Origin: Gigaspora margarita
Taxonomy: Eukaryota > Glomeromycota > Glomeromycetes > Diversisporales > Gigasporaceae
Length of the DNA stretch: 64,000 nucleotides
Assembly: GCA_009809945.1 (NCBI GenBank)
Contig: WTPW01000019.1
Location: 614,391-678,390, forward strand
Direction: 5' to 3'
In this document: one piece after another, positions 36,135 to 45,901 of the stretch
Numbering within the stretch: position 1 is the stretch's first letter
Layout: every line of letters begins with the position of its first letter
Notes under the pieces: model-generated
What the model was told of the DNA's origin: nothing
Seen by the model: the letters and a program-made list of their open reading frames with translations, nothing else
Database searches by the model: none
Translations under genes and position numbers: made by a program

Positions 36135-36540
36135 TTAAATTTAATAAAGATAAGAGCAAGAAAAAATACTTCTAGAATTGAACAAGGAAAATCTGAAGAT
36201 ATAATGGATGGATTTAGCAAAGAGTTATTTAAACCAAGATTTGGACCAAAAGTTGAAAGGAGAAGGGCTCTCAGAGAGAACAACTCTGGGGCTTCTGCTA
36301 CTGTATATAGACAAATAGTTTACATGTTTCCAGAAAAAAATTTGGGCAGAAAGGTGCTCAATTACGAATACCTAGAAGAAACCCTTAAGTATCTTAGTTC
36401 AGTTCAAATAAGGAAGTAATAAAAAAAAAGAAGCCAAAAACCTCTATAAATCACAAAAAATGAAACAAAGGCTTCTACTTCAGAGGAAATAAGCAGAAGC
36501 TGAGCTAGAAAACCTAAAACAGTTGGCAATTTAGACATTA
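36135..36540 (+). pseudogene. Basic ORF of unknown function, broken
   Basis: The open frame around 36204-36419 encodes MDGFSKELFKPRFGPK... and ...LNYEYLEETLKYLSS. It continues upstream in frame (RIEQGKSED) and, after a stop and shift, downstream into a charged helical segment (KQRLLLQRK, AEAELENLK). About 120 residues can be followed. Composition is coding-like and better than the AT-rich noise around it. No family is recognised. It may be a leftover of the element that carried the polymerase. Confidence 0.45.
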
Positions 36541-36735
36541 AGCTCAAAAATTTGGTATTAGTGAAAATAAGAAATTGAATAGTGAAAGGTAGTTTTTCAA
36601 AATAGAATCAAAATAAATGGTAGTTTTGACAGGTAGCAATCCCAATTCAATGAATCAGCTAACTAAAACTCTTTACCTAAGGATTAGTCAGTTGAAGGAG
36701 AGGAATTTTGCTATAGCAGATCATATTGGATCCAT

Positions 36736-37036
36736 ATTATTATGCCAACAATCACTTCACTAACATAACATTTCACCGACAAATATTCACTGACAAGTTC
36801 ATTTTACTGACAGTTTGTTTTACCGAAGCTCATTTTACCGACAAGATTTTTTAAAAAGCATACTAACTTTAATCCTAATTCTACCCTGACTCTACTCTGA
36901 CTCTAATAACAATGGCCAGAATTACTTTACTATAAAAATAAGCTTTGGTAAAATAAACTATCAGTAAAATGAACTTGTCAGTGAATATTTGTCAGTGAAA
37001 TGTTATGTCAGTGAAGTGATTGTTGGTGAAATAATT
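36736..37036. mobile_element. 300-bp MITE with about 80-bp inverted repeats
   Basis: CCAACAATCACTTCACTAAC...CATTTCACCGACAAATATTC and the complement at the right give long, well-preserved arms. Within each arm the word TTCACTGACA or TTTTACTGACA recurs about every 20 bases, a regular subterminal repeat. The outermost ATTATT also pairs, so a TSD is not separable. Confidence 0.8.
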
Positions 37037-37039
37037 GCC

Positions 37040-37730
37040 ACCTGGTCACATTTAGATATCTCTAATGACAACTAGGTGGGTTATACTTTAATAATTAGTC
37101 AATCTAGAGTAAACAACATATAATGTATTGTTTTTACAAAATATGTCAAAATAAAGTTGCGGCAAAATTGCTGAATTAAAAAAAAATAAAAAATAAAGAT
37201 AACAGCAAGGTCTCACCTTAAATATTAAAAAAAATATATATATATTTTAAAATAATCTGAAATATTTGTAAACATTTCAAAATATATGAAAATATTTATA
37301 TACTATCTTCCTCTTCTATAATTGTATGGTTTGTTGTAGCAAAAATAGTGATTATAAAAAGGTATAATTATATAGTAATTACCCTATATAATCACATCTA
37401 ATACTGTGGTTTATTATGTAATTATATAGAAGTAAATATTATAATCACAAATAGTTGCTATATATAAAAATCCAAATTGTACTAAGTGAATCAAACTTTT
37501 ATGCATTAAGTNAAGTTGTTTGAAGTAACAAATTACATATATTCTAAAAGTTTCATATGATTTGGATGAACTTTTATTAATAATTTCTTTACTTTATATT
37601 AGAAAAAAAAATAAATTATTTTTTTGTCCAACATATAATAAAAAAAACAAATCAATAATAGTTTAAAATATGTATAATTTGCATGTTAAACAGTGTGTTA
37701 ATCGATTTACTTACTATAGATTCCTGAAAA
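37040..37730. other. Intergenic DNA with a family X fragment
   Basis: No gene. At 37440-37625 the words AATCACAAATAGTTGCTA, TCCAAATTGTACTAAGT and AACTTTTATTAATA are a decayed fragment of the family X element that starts at 37731. Position 37512 is N. Confidence 0.5.
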
Positions 37731-39309
37731 TAAACTACCCCTTTGTTTTGACTAAAAAACCCAAAAACTTATTTACCTGAAAATAAGCTACTTCCATGAT
37801 TAATAATAGTTACTACATAGTAAAGTTCAAATTTTACTATATAAATCGATGATAATTGCTTAAGTAAACTTATTAAGAAGATCAAAATACATAAACAATA
37901 AACTTTTTAGCAAAATTAAAGAACATTTTATTATTTAACTTTTGACTTTTATGTTTAACAAAAAAAGTAAAATTTTTTAAAAAAGTATATTTGTCAAATG
38001 TAAAATTAAAAGTCAAATAATAAAAAATTTTCCAATTTGGATAAAAATTTTAAAGTATATGCATTTAGATCTTCTGAATAAGTTTACTTAACAGTCATAG
38101 GACATGTCCCCTAGAAATAAATTTATAATAAAAATTATAAAAAAAAACATATGAATTTACTATATAACTTTGAGCTAAGATCCCTCTCTGGGTTAACTAA
38201 TTAACTTAAAATTAAAGTTTGCAGGTATATAGAACAAGAAAAGAAGAAAATTTTGAGCTTAAAAAACCATATTAAAATTTTGCTAATTTTGCACTTTTTC
38301 AAAATGTAACTCTGTCAAAAACAAATATTTACAAATTTTAAATCAGCAATTATATGTAAAATTATGCTCTGAACAACTTTACTTAGGCGACAGAAGTAGG
38401 TTACCTTGTAAGAAAAATGGGTTATCTATGTACTAAAGTTAAAATTTATCGTATTTCATAATAAAACTTTTTTTTCTTATTAGGTAACCTACTTTGGGCT
38501 CTTAAGCAAAGTTGTTCGGCATGTAATTTTACATCACATCTGAGATTGATTCGCGTTTTTCGGACCTTTTCTAAGTGAAAAATGGGTTTAAAGTTCGAAA
38601 AAAAATTTTTTTTTTAAAAAAAAAATAAAAAAAAATTTTTTTTTAAAAAAAAAAATTTTTTTCGAACTTTAAACCCATTTTTCACTTAGAAAAGGTCCGA
38701 AAAACGCGAATCAATCTCAAATGTGATGTAAAATTACATGCCGAACAACTTTGCTTAAGAGCCCAAAGTAGGTTACCTAATAAGAAAAAAAAGTTTTATT
38801 ATGAAATACGATAAATTTTAACTTTAGTACATAGATAACCCATTTTTCTTACAAGGTAACCTACTTCTGTCGCCTAAGTAAAGTTGTTCAGAGCATAATT
38901 TTACATATAATTGCTGATTTAAAATTTGTAAATATTTGTTTTTGACAGAGTTACATTTTGAAAAAGTGCAAAATTAGCAAAATTTTAATATGGTTTTTTA
39001 AACCCAAAATTTTCTTCTTTTTTTGTTCTATATACCTGCAAACTTTACTTTTAAGTTAATTAGTTAACCCAGAGAGGGATCTTAGCTCAAAGTTATATAG
39101 TAAATTCATATGTTTTTTTATAATTTTTATTATAAATTTATTTTAAACCAATTTTAAGGGGACATGTCCTATGACTGTTAAGCGATTATAATTGATTTAT
39201 TTAGTAAAATTTGGACTTCACTATGTAGCAACTACTTGCGATTGCTAAAAACCCAAAACAAGCAAACTTTCAATTTTTTGTATAACAAAATATAGCTTAC
39301 TTTTAGGAA
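37731..39309. mobile_element. Family X foldback element, host of a TTAA foldback
   Basis: The ends are TTCCTGAAAATAAACTACCC and GCTTACTTTTAGGAA. Both arms hold ACATAGTAAAGTTCAAATTTTACTA and its complement, and AAGTAAACTTATT with AATAAGTTTACTT. The right arm is split at a TTAA by the 1,086-bp palindrome 38092-39177. Comparison with the copy at 54606-55610, where AAGTTTACTTAAGCGAT is uninterrupted, shows the pre-insertion state. Confidence 0.75.
38092..39177. mobile_element. 1,086-bp near-perfect palindrome at a TTAA target, copy 1
   Basis: It starts CAGTCATAGGACATGTCCCC and ends with the complement; TTAA flanks it at 38088-38091 and 39178-39181. The two arms of about 530 bp are almost identical, with one 12-base length difference near the ends, and meet in an A/T run near 38635. 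As RNA it would form a hairpin of over 500 bp. TTAA duplication is the piggyBac signature; no transposase is encoded. An older copy lies at 50585-51608. Confidence 0.92.
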
Positions 39310-39476
39310 TTAATAGTAGTAAAATTTAGACTTTTATATGATATTATAATTATATAAGAGTATTTTACTAATAAAAAATCTCAAAAAGCTTCTAAAAAAT
39401 GTGATAGTAATTATAAGCTATTTGTGATTATATAAAGATATTTTTTATATAAAAAAATTAGTAGTTAAAATTTTGT

Positions 39477-39809
39477 ATGATCATAAAGATTGTGACTATA
39501 GAGGAGGTGATTGTAGAGGAGAAAAACAGTAATATGGATAAATTTTTTAAAAGTTTTTATAATGAAGATAGTATCAAGTCATATATTTATATATACTCCA
39601 ATATAAATTGTATTTATAAAATATACTATAGTGCAAATTCAAGATATTTATCAAATAAGGTGATCAAAGACATTAAAACATTATTTGGTAAAGTATCTGA
39701 TACTATAAATACAATAGCAAAAAAATATCATATATCCACATTTCAAACCAAAGAATATATTGAAAATTGGGAACATAAACAACAAATAATAAATTCTTAT
39801 CTATCTTAG
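39477..39809 (+). CDS. Hypothetical 110-aa protein
   Basis: An open frame of 110 codons with a Lys/Asn/Ile/Ser/Tyr-rich translation, including MDKFFKSFYNEDSIKSY, KTLFGKVSDTINTIAKKYH and ENWEHKQQIINSYLS. The amphipathic, coding-like middle suggests a gene relic, but AT-rich DNA produces such frames readily and no family is recognised. It lies just before the MITE at 39838. Confidence 0.3.
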   Translation: MIIKIVTIEEVIVEEKNSNMDKFFKSFYNEDSIKSYIYIYSNINCIYKIYYSANSRYLSNKVIKDIKTLFGKVSDTINTIAKKYHISTFQTKEYIENWEHKQQIINSYLS

Positions 39810-39837
39810 ATACAAAGTACAATTTCTTCCAAAATAA

Positions 39838-40367
39838 GGGGGCATCCATAAATTACGTTATGCTTGAGGGGGGGGTCCCCCAAAATATAACGATTTTGCA
39901 ATATGTAGAGAGTTCCCCCCAACATAATGCAATTTTTTCTAAAAATTTGTCTAAAACTTGATCCAGTAGTCCAAATTGGATAATTTTGGTACCATTCGAA
40001 TCGTCTCGAGGAGGGGATTCGAATGGTACCAATTTCATTTGATTTGGATTACCGGATCACGTTTTATTAACGAAAACTATTGGTTATTATGTTTTCTTAT
40101 AAAATTACTATAAAATCAATAGTATTTCGTTAATAAAACGTGATCCAGTGATCCAAATAAAAAGATTTTAATACTATTGGATTCGTCTCATAGAGACGAA
40201 TCGAATGGTACCAAAATCATCCAGATTGGATTACTGGGTCATAATATATTCAAGTTTTTGTAAAATTATATATATAAATATACAGATTTTTAAAAATTTT
40301 TTTATATAGTAGAGGGGGGTCAAGAGCTACTATGTAGGGGTACATAACGTTATTTATGGATGCCCCC
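39838..40367. mobile_element. 530-bp Harbinger-like MITE with double hairpin, copy 1
   Basis: The termini are GGGGGCATCCATAAATTACG and the complement, flanked by TAA at 39835-39837 and 40368-40370. A 3-bp TWA target and GGG termini fit PIF/Harbinger. Inside are two hairpin modules with core GGTACCATTCGAATCGTCTC...GATTCGAATGGTACC (about 39990-40031 and 40171-40213), each inside GATCCAGT..TCCAAAT words, symmetrical about an AT centre with ATCAATAGTATTTCGTTAAT. Copy 2 is at 47412. Confidence 0.9.
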
Positions 40368-40996
40368 TAACATCTATATCTCTAAATAATTAGTTAGAAG
40401 ATAACTATATACTAGAGTTTGAACTCGGATATCTGCTTATCTATTTATCAGCATCCTTTTTGTAAAAGTTGTATTCGAATAACTGCTAGTTTTTAATTTA
40501 CAGATAACCAGATAAACCCTAAGTTATCCGGATAACCCTTACGGATACCAGATAATCCCAAAGGTATCTGGATAACCAAATAACTTACAGATATACGAAT
40601 AATCAATTATTAAAAATCTGCACAAATCTGTAACTTGCCGCTAGTCAAAGAAAAAATTTTGCAAATCTGCAAAAATTTTTAAAATATACAATTCTAACAT
40701 TAATAAAAAATTGCTAATCTTAACTGGAAAGAATTTTCTGGTTCATGAGCCCAAATCAACCAAAAAATTGTAAAAACAATTTCATATTTATTTTTAATAT
40801 TTATTAAATATACTGTATATTTATTTCATATATATTTTATTTACATAATATATAAATTTAATCTTTTCTAGTCCTATACTACCTTTACCCAATCCATCTA
40901 ACTCTTATACTAATCCTGTGCTTCTCTAACTAAATAATCCAATCCTAACTATGCTACTAACCTTATCTTCGCTATTAATCCTAACTTTGCTATTAA

Positions 40997-41325
40997 GGGC
41001 AGTGTCATTAATCACCTGATTATTTTTTATTAGAGGCCTACCCCTCTCCCTCCCTCTTTAATACAGTCAACTCCCACAATAGTCACATCTCGCTATAGTC
41101 ACAATCGTGCTATAGTCACCTTAATTTTATTTATCTGATCATATAAACTATATAAATTCTTTCTCGATTTAGTCACAATTTCACAATAGGCCCATAAAAT
41201 GCTAATTTTAGCATGTGACTATTGCGGGAGTTGACTGTATAGATTTGGTCAGGTTCTTATATATAATTTCAATATTTTTTACCTCCCTTACTCTCTAAAA
41301 AATTACCTGATTTTTGTTATTCTCC
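40997..41325. mobile_element. Tourist-like MITE, family B, copy 3, with a nested element
   Basis: GGGCAGTGTCATTAATCACC to TTTTTGTTATTCTCC, flanked by TAA at 40994-40996 and 41326-41328. Without the 174-bp element at 41064-41237 and one TA, its length is 153 bp, like its sister copies. Confidence 0.9.
41064..41237. mobile_element. 174-bp Tc1/mariner- or pogo-like MITE at a TA
   Basis: CAGTCAACTCCCACAATAGTCA is mirrored by GTGACTATTGCGGGAGTTGACTG, with TA on both sides (41062-41063 and 41238-41239). Removing it and one TA gives TTTAATATAGATTTGG, identical in this region to the uninterrupted MITE at 32677. Internal TAGTCACAAT words recur. Confidence 0.93.
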
Positions 41326-41629
41326 TAACTTTAACTTCTCTACTAGCTCTACCCTAATCTATGTACTACAATCACTATTCAAGAAACCCAATCGAAGGAT
41401 AACATAGCAATAGCGACAAGAAATCAATGACCAAAATATGATATTGGGAAAAGAAGGACAACTATAAATGAAGACACCAAAGAATAGTAATACAATATAG
41501 AGAGTTATAGCACTAGCATAAACGAAAAGCACCAAGAATAACAAAAAGCACTAATATTCGAAGAAAATAAACCTAGTCACAATAAACCAACAATATGATC
41601 AGATCATTAATAACAAAGTAAAAATAATA

Positions 41630-41947
41630 ATGTTAATAACGAAAAAAAAACAAGCAAACAATAAAAAAAACTTAACTTGTGGGACCCAGTTCCAGAAAAC
41701 AAAGAAACCTATTTATTCTAGTAAAAAAAAAATTAGTACAAGTTCAAAGAAAAAAAAAACAACTAAAAAAAAAAAAAACTTAAAAAAAAACTACTTATCT
41801 CATGAAATCCTGGTACAAATTTTTACTAGCTTTTCTAACAGCAAAAAAAAAAAAATTTTAAAAATTAAAAAAAAAGTATATAAGTCTGCAAAGATTATTA
41901 CTATTTACAAATTTGCTTTTAAAAACTATGAAAAAATTTTTAAATAG
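41630..41947 (+). CDS. Lys-rich hypothetical protein inside the hAT-like element
   Basis: A 105-codon frame, about 40 per cent Lys, encoded by A-rich DNA (KKKKTTKKKKNLKKNYL) followed by a less biased part LSHEILVQIFTSFSN and a basic end. The second part faintly recalls the start of an F-box, but no conserved remainder is visible. It may be a remnant of cargo or of the transposase gene of the element at 40413-42363, or only an A-rich frame. Confidence 0.3.
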   Translation: MLITKKKQANNKKNLTCGTQFQKTKKPIYSSKKKISTSSKKKKTTKKKKNLKKNYLSHEILVQIFTSFSNSKKKKILKIKKKVYKSAKIITIYKFAFKNYEKIFK

Positions 41948-42131
41948 CAGTGTAATTTTAATAATCATCAAATAATTGCACAGATTTATAAATAAATTTT
42001 TAATACCCAGATAACCGCAGGACTTGCAGGGACCTACAGATACCTGCTAACACCCGCAAATATCCACAGATACCCATTAGGTTACCCTTTTGAAAACTAG
42101 CAGATAACAGTTTTTATTTATAAAACAATTA

Positions 42132-42296
42132 GGGACGTGTCAGATATTAGCTGAGATCAGTTTATTATAGTGCTCACCCTTCTCCCTCCCTCCTGAGAAT
42201 TTAGTTATTCTGATTGGTTATATGTATATATTTAGACCTGAGATTTTGTCTACCTTCTCCCTACCCTAAGATATCAGCTGATATCTGATACTTCCC
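42132..42296. mobile_element. 165-bp Tourist-like MITE, TSD TTA
   Basis: GGGACGTGTCAGATATTAGCTGA at the left and TCAGCTGATATCTGATACTTCCC at the right, flanked by TTA at 42129-42131 and 42297-42299. It lies inside the 1.95-kb hAT-like element, near its right end. Confidence 0.88.
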
Positions 42297-42408
42297 TTAT
42301 AGCATCCGAATACGAGTTGGCTATAGGGATATTCAGATAAGCAGATAATGGGTCCAATCTCTACTATATACATTTATTGCAAGGCAAGCTATTAGACAAT
42401 GAATTGGA

Positions 42409-43437
42409 AGGGTGTAGCAACATAGTGAAGTTGGAAAGTTGTCACTCCCAAGGAATTTGTAACTTAGGTACAGGGTTTGAATCCCACCGGAGATGATTTT
42501 TAAAAATTATATCTGTGTTATAGTAACTAATCTTTGTGGATAAATTGGGCCATAATAAGGCCTGTAACTCGAGTTGCACCACCCCTCGTGTATTCTGTTG
42601 ATGTGAAAGATTCTAAATTTGTTATACAGATTATTGGAATTGCGTAATACCAAAAGAACTTAAAGATCAGAAATCCTTGGCAAGTCCCGAGCAGAAAGTA
42701 GCTGGGCTTTTGACAGTAATACAGAAAAGGAATTGGACGGTGTGTATGGGCTGGTCAGTACATCTATGACAAGAGGGTTGGAGAACCCTACCAACCAGGC
42801 CACCAGAGTTACACTAAAAGAAAAGGACATGTGTTATGGCATTATGTACCAAGGGGAGGGAATCCATTCGGTTCTTAAAGCTGGGCTGACTGACCCTTTC
42901 GGGCCTACGGATTGGGAGCAGGCAGACAACAGGGCAGGAAAGCCGAAAGAGAAATGTGTACATAGTGACTGGGGCTTGGTGAACTCTGCAAGAGCAGAAG
43001 TAGGTAACAGTAGCGGTTTAATGGTTAGTTCTGACTGCTTGTATATAGGTAAAGCTGTAGCGTAAGTTACTAAAGTGTTGGTAATACCTGAGTGAGACAG
43101 GAACTACTCTACCAGGTCTCTCACTGGGATAAATTAGTCCTAAGGGAGGTAGAAAAGAATCCGGATCATGTTCGGGTGATACAAAAGGAATTGGCAGACA
43201 GTATTGATCAAAGGGTTTAAAATAGACAATGACCGGTATGCGGGTTGCAGGTATGACAACTAGGGTAGAACCTTCAGGTGGCTATTTAAATAGGCAACCA
43301 AAAGTTGCAGGTGTGGCTAGTTGTACTCTCATCAATGTACTATATTGGGTAACCTCCATGTTGGAAACCTGTGATCTTAAATATCTTGAATAAAACTCTT
43401 ACTCCCGAAGTGAGCACCTTAACTTGAGAAAAAAAAA
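42409..43437 (+). mobile_element. Full-length 1,029-bp tRNA-headed SINE, TSD 15 bp
   Basis: The 5' head holds a box A-like TAGTGAAGTTGG with a GTGA/TCAC D-stem and a box B-like GGTTTGAATCC, both within the first 90 bases. The body is GC-richer than its surroundings. The 3' end is AATAAAACTCTTACTCCC...TTGAGAAAAAAAAA. AGACAATGAATTGGA appears at 42394-42408 and 43438-43452, a 15-bp duplication that fixes both ends. A 5'-truncated copy with its own 15-bp TSD lies at 48126-48632.

A 110-codon frame (42733-43065) lies inside; I see no domain in it and treat it as part of the SINE. At over 1 kb it is unusually long for a SINE. Mobilisation by a poly(A)-recognising LINE is inferred. Confidence 0.9.
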
Positions 43438-43689
43438 AGACAATGAATTGGAGATTCAAGACTCTGTCACTTCTCTGAATTATGGCTTTTTAGTTAAAAC
43501 TTCAAATAAACAAATAAAAAAGAAGAGATCAAACTGAGTTTCTGATTTATTCACTATTAGTAAAACCCAACTTGAACAAGTATTAAATGAAGAAGAAAAA
43601 CAAATAAAAGGTTTAGTTCATATATTAAATAGTCACTTTGTGTCTTCTTCTATTGATTTCTAATCAGTTTTCTCTTTCTTTATAGTTTT

Positions 43690-44880
43690 GTATTTTGATT
43701 GTAAAAGTCTGTTATGAATATTAAGCTTGATAATAATTTTGATAGCTCTTTTACAATTCACTCATTTTTTTTAAAGTTGAATTGCCAAAAATTAGAGACA
43801 GAGCTCTATTGCTTGTAATAAACTAAAACCTACAAGAAGATGCTATTTCTTCAATAGTTTATTATCACTCTTATTACTATTGACTTTCTGTGAAATTTGA
43901 TTGTTACCAAAGACTTATTTATTGTCTTGAGATACAATTGTACAATTTACTTCAAGCTTATTCTTGACTTTATACATATTAATCAGGATAAAGAACTTCT
44001 TACCATTGCATACTAGTTTTAACTCATATTTTAATACAAGTAAATTATAGTTATATTTGTCAAGCAATGTGTTAGATAAAATGAGCATTGGCTTAGAATA
44101 CTTAACTACTATAAAATTAGTATATATAGTACATCCAGGAGCAAAATTCAATAGAATGTTTCTAACAATTCTAAGAGATTCTGTAGAAGTAGTAGCAAAA
44201 TCATATTTTTCTTTCATGTCAATTTCTAACTTCAATCGTTTGGCTATATTCTTAAATATAATTGTGAAGTTAGCACCAGGGTCAACCATAGCCCCGGGAA
44301 TTACCAGATGCTTGATTTTATATTTAGTAATGACAATATCTATAGTGGGTTCTTTTCTCTAAACAAAATCTATCTTCATAGAATCATTAATAAACTCATA
44401 ATTCTTAGAATCTGCTAATGTTTTGGAATTACTATTTTGTGGGTAAAGGAGGTTGTAATAGTACTAAACTTTTTATTAAACACTTTTTCAATAATTTTTT
44501 TAATAATTTTTTTAAATAAAATTGTTCATTCTGTGATAAGGACTTTAAACTTTGCTTTTCTTTTTTGAAAATAGAAACTAATACTAAAGAAGATACTTCT
44601 GCATCCTTTACTTTACAAGACTTATAAGTCTGTAATTTCTTCTTATATAAAGAAGACAGTGCTATGCTTTTTTTTTACTTTTTTTTTGCTTGAAATATAT
44701 TAACATTGATTTTAACCTTAGACTCTAATTCAGATGAAAAACTCTTAGAGTTAGAATTAGAAATAGGTTTAGATCCATTGGTAAAGTATCTGAGTTAGAA
44801 TCTACACAAGCATTATTAATTCTGTTTTTTTTTATACTACTTTTATTTTTTTTTTGAAAAAAGCTACAAGAATTATGTCT
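43690..44880 (-). pseudogene. Retropepsin-like polyprotein fragment
   Basis: The best frame, 44289-43915 (124 codons), contains VDPGANFTII, which fits the D-[ST]-G-A active-site pattern of retroviral-type aspartic proteases with Pro in place of Ser/Thr, followed by a beta-rich region with LILSNTLLDKYNYNLL. The frame extends upstream past a stop (EFINDSMKIDFV; KEPTIDIVITKYKIKHL). Farther upstream are Lys/Ser-rich segments (SNSNSKSFSSELESK; LQTYKSCKVKDAEVSS) in other frames.

The layout, a basic Ser-rich part then a protease-like domain, resembles Ty3-type Gag-protease or DDI1-like proteins. No reverse transcriptase, RNase H or integrase motifs are seen near it. Stops and frameshifts make it non-functional; the Pro in the active-site triad is a further sign of decay or of a domesticated, inactive form. 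Confidence 0.6.
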
Positions 44881-44999
44881 TATCTTTAGAGTTTCAACAT
44901 CAAATCTGGTTAACCATTTAACCGATTAACCAAACCAAAAAAAAATAAATAGATCACAATTTTAACAAACTGGTTAAATATGTCAACTGACTTAATATA

Positions 45000-45740
45000 A
45001 TACAAATAGATCACTCATTAAAAAAACTAGTTATCTGATTCCTTTTATTAAAAACCAAATCGGCATAGTTATGTGTTTTTTTTCATTTTTTACATAGTAT
45101 TAATTAGTTTTTTTTGTAGTTCTTTTTTTTTTACCATCATCTTTTGCAAAAGTATCATTTATAGGAGTTATCGTTTGACAGGATTATAGTTTGCAGAAGG
45201 TATTGTTGTAGGATTTATTGGTTGTAGCAGTTGACAATTATAGAAATTGTCAATTGCAAAAGTAGTCAGTTTTAGGAGTCATTACACTTTGTTTTCTTTT
45301 ATAGATATAAAACTCAGTTTCAAATTTGTTGAAGTCAGATAATTGAAATTCTTTATGTACTGAGTGCTATATTTAGATGGGTCTTCTACAATATTTATAG
45401 TAGTTTGCTACTGTTATAGTACCAAATGCCTTCTTTAAATCTGATAAAGTAATAGTTATACAGCTTTTTTTTATAGATGTGAAGCAGTGTGCAAGAAGGA
45501 AGTATAGTTTCCTTTATGTCTATAGAAAACTATACACTTCTCTAAAGCAGTTCAATAAGAAACAACAATAGATAATAGATAGTTTATTAATTTAACAAGA
45601 GGGCTATTCCAAGGTATCTGTTCCTTAAAAATCCAAGAGTTTATTAATAATAGTGAGTAGAAGATAAATAATATAAAATACAATGTTTGGATCTATCTAA
45701 ACTAAGAAAAATATAGAGTTTATATAGTTATTGAGCTAAG
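45000..45740. other. AT-rich DNA without a recognised gene
   Basis: No frame is convincing. Recurrent TTGCAGAAGG / TTGTAGGA / GTTGCAG words at 45180-45270 look like a decayed repeat. Confidence 0.4.
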
Positions 45741-45743
45741 CAT

Positions 45744-45876
45744 TGCTATGTATTGTTATGTATTAGTATGTATTGTTATGTGTCAGTATGCATTGCTATG
45801 TATTACTATTCATTGTTATGTATCACTATGCATCACTATGCATTACTATGTATCATTGTGCATCATTTTGCATATT
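45744..45876. repeat. Minisatellite, 10-bp unit ATGTATTGTT-like
   Basis: About thirteen diverged units (TATGTATTGT, TATGCATTGC, TATGTATCAC, TATGCATCAC) follow one another with a strict 10-base spacing. Confidence 0.9.
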
Positions 45877-45901
45877 TTTTTTTTAGAACTTAAGCAGCTA
45901 T

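Larger units (their letters stand above)
40413..42363. mobile_element. 1.95-kb hAT-like element, TSD CTATATAC
   Basis: It begins TAGAGTTTGAACTCGGATATC and ends with the complement of TAGAGATTGGACCCATTATC; CTATATAC occurs at 40405-40412 and 42364-42371. Subterminal DNA carries many short words (GGATAACC, CAGATAACC, GGATACC, CAGATACC), possible transposase-binding repeats. It contains a Lys-rich ORF (41630-41947) and two later insertions (40997-41325 and 42132-42296). No transposase catalytic region is present, so it is non-autonomous or internally deleted. Confidence 0.87.

Noticed and set aside
41780..41840. F-box domain
   Set aside because: LSHEILVQIF resembles the start of an F-box, but the rest of the domain is absent and the context is a poly-Lys frame.
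42409..42500. Functional tRNA gene
   Set aside because: Only the D-arm and box B are good; the anticodon arm is degenerate and the element has a TSD and poly(A) tail.
42733..43065. 110-codon frame as a protein-coding gene
   Set aside because: It lies wholly inside the 1,029-bp SINE and shows no domain. I mention it as a check in the SINE finding instead of calling a gene.
45744..45876. CRISPR-like array
   Set aside because: The units are 10 bp with no spacers, in a eukaryotic context; it is a minisatellite.
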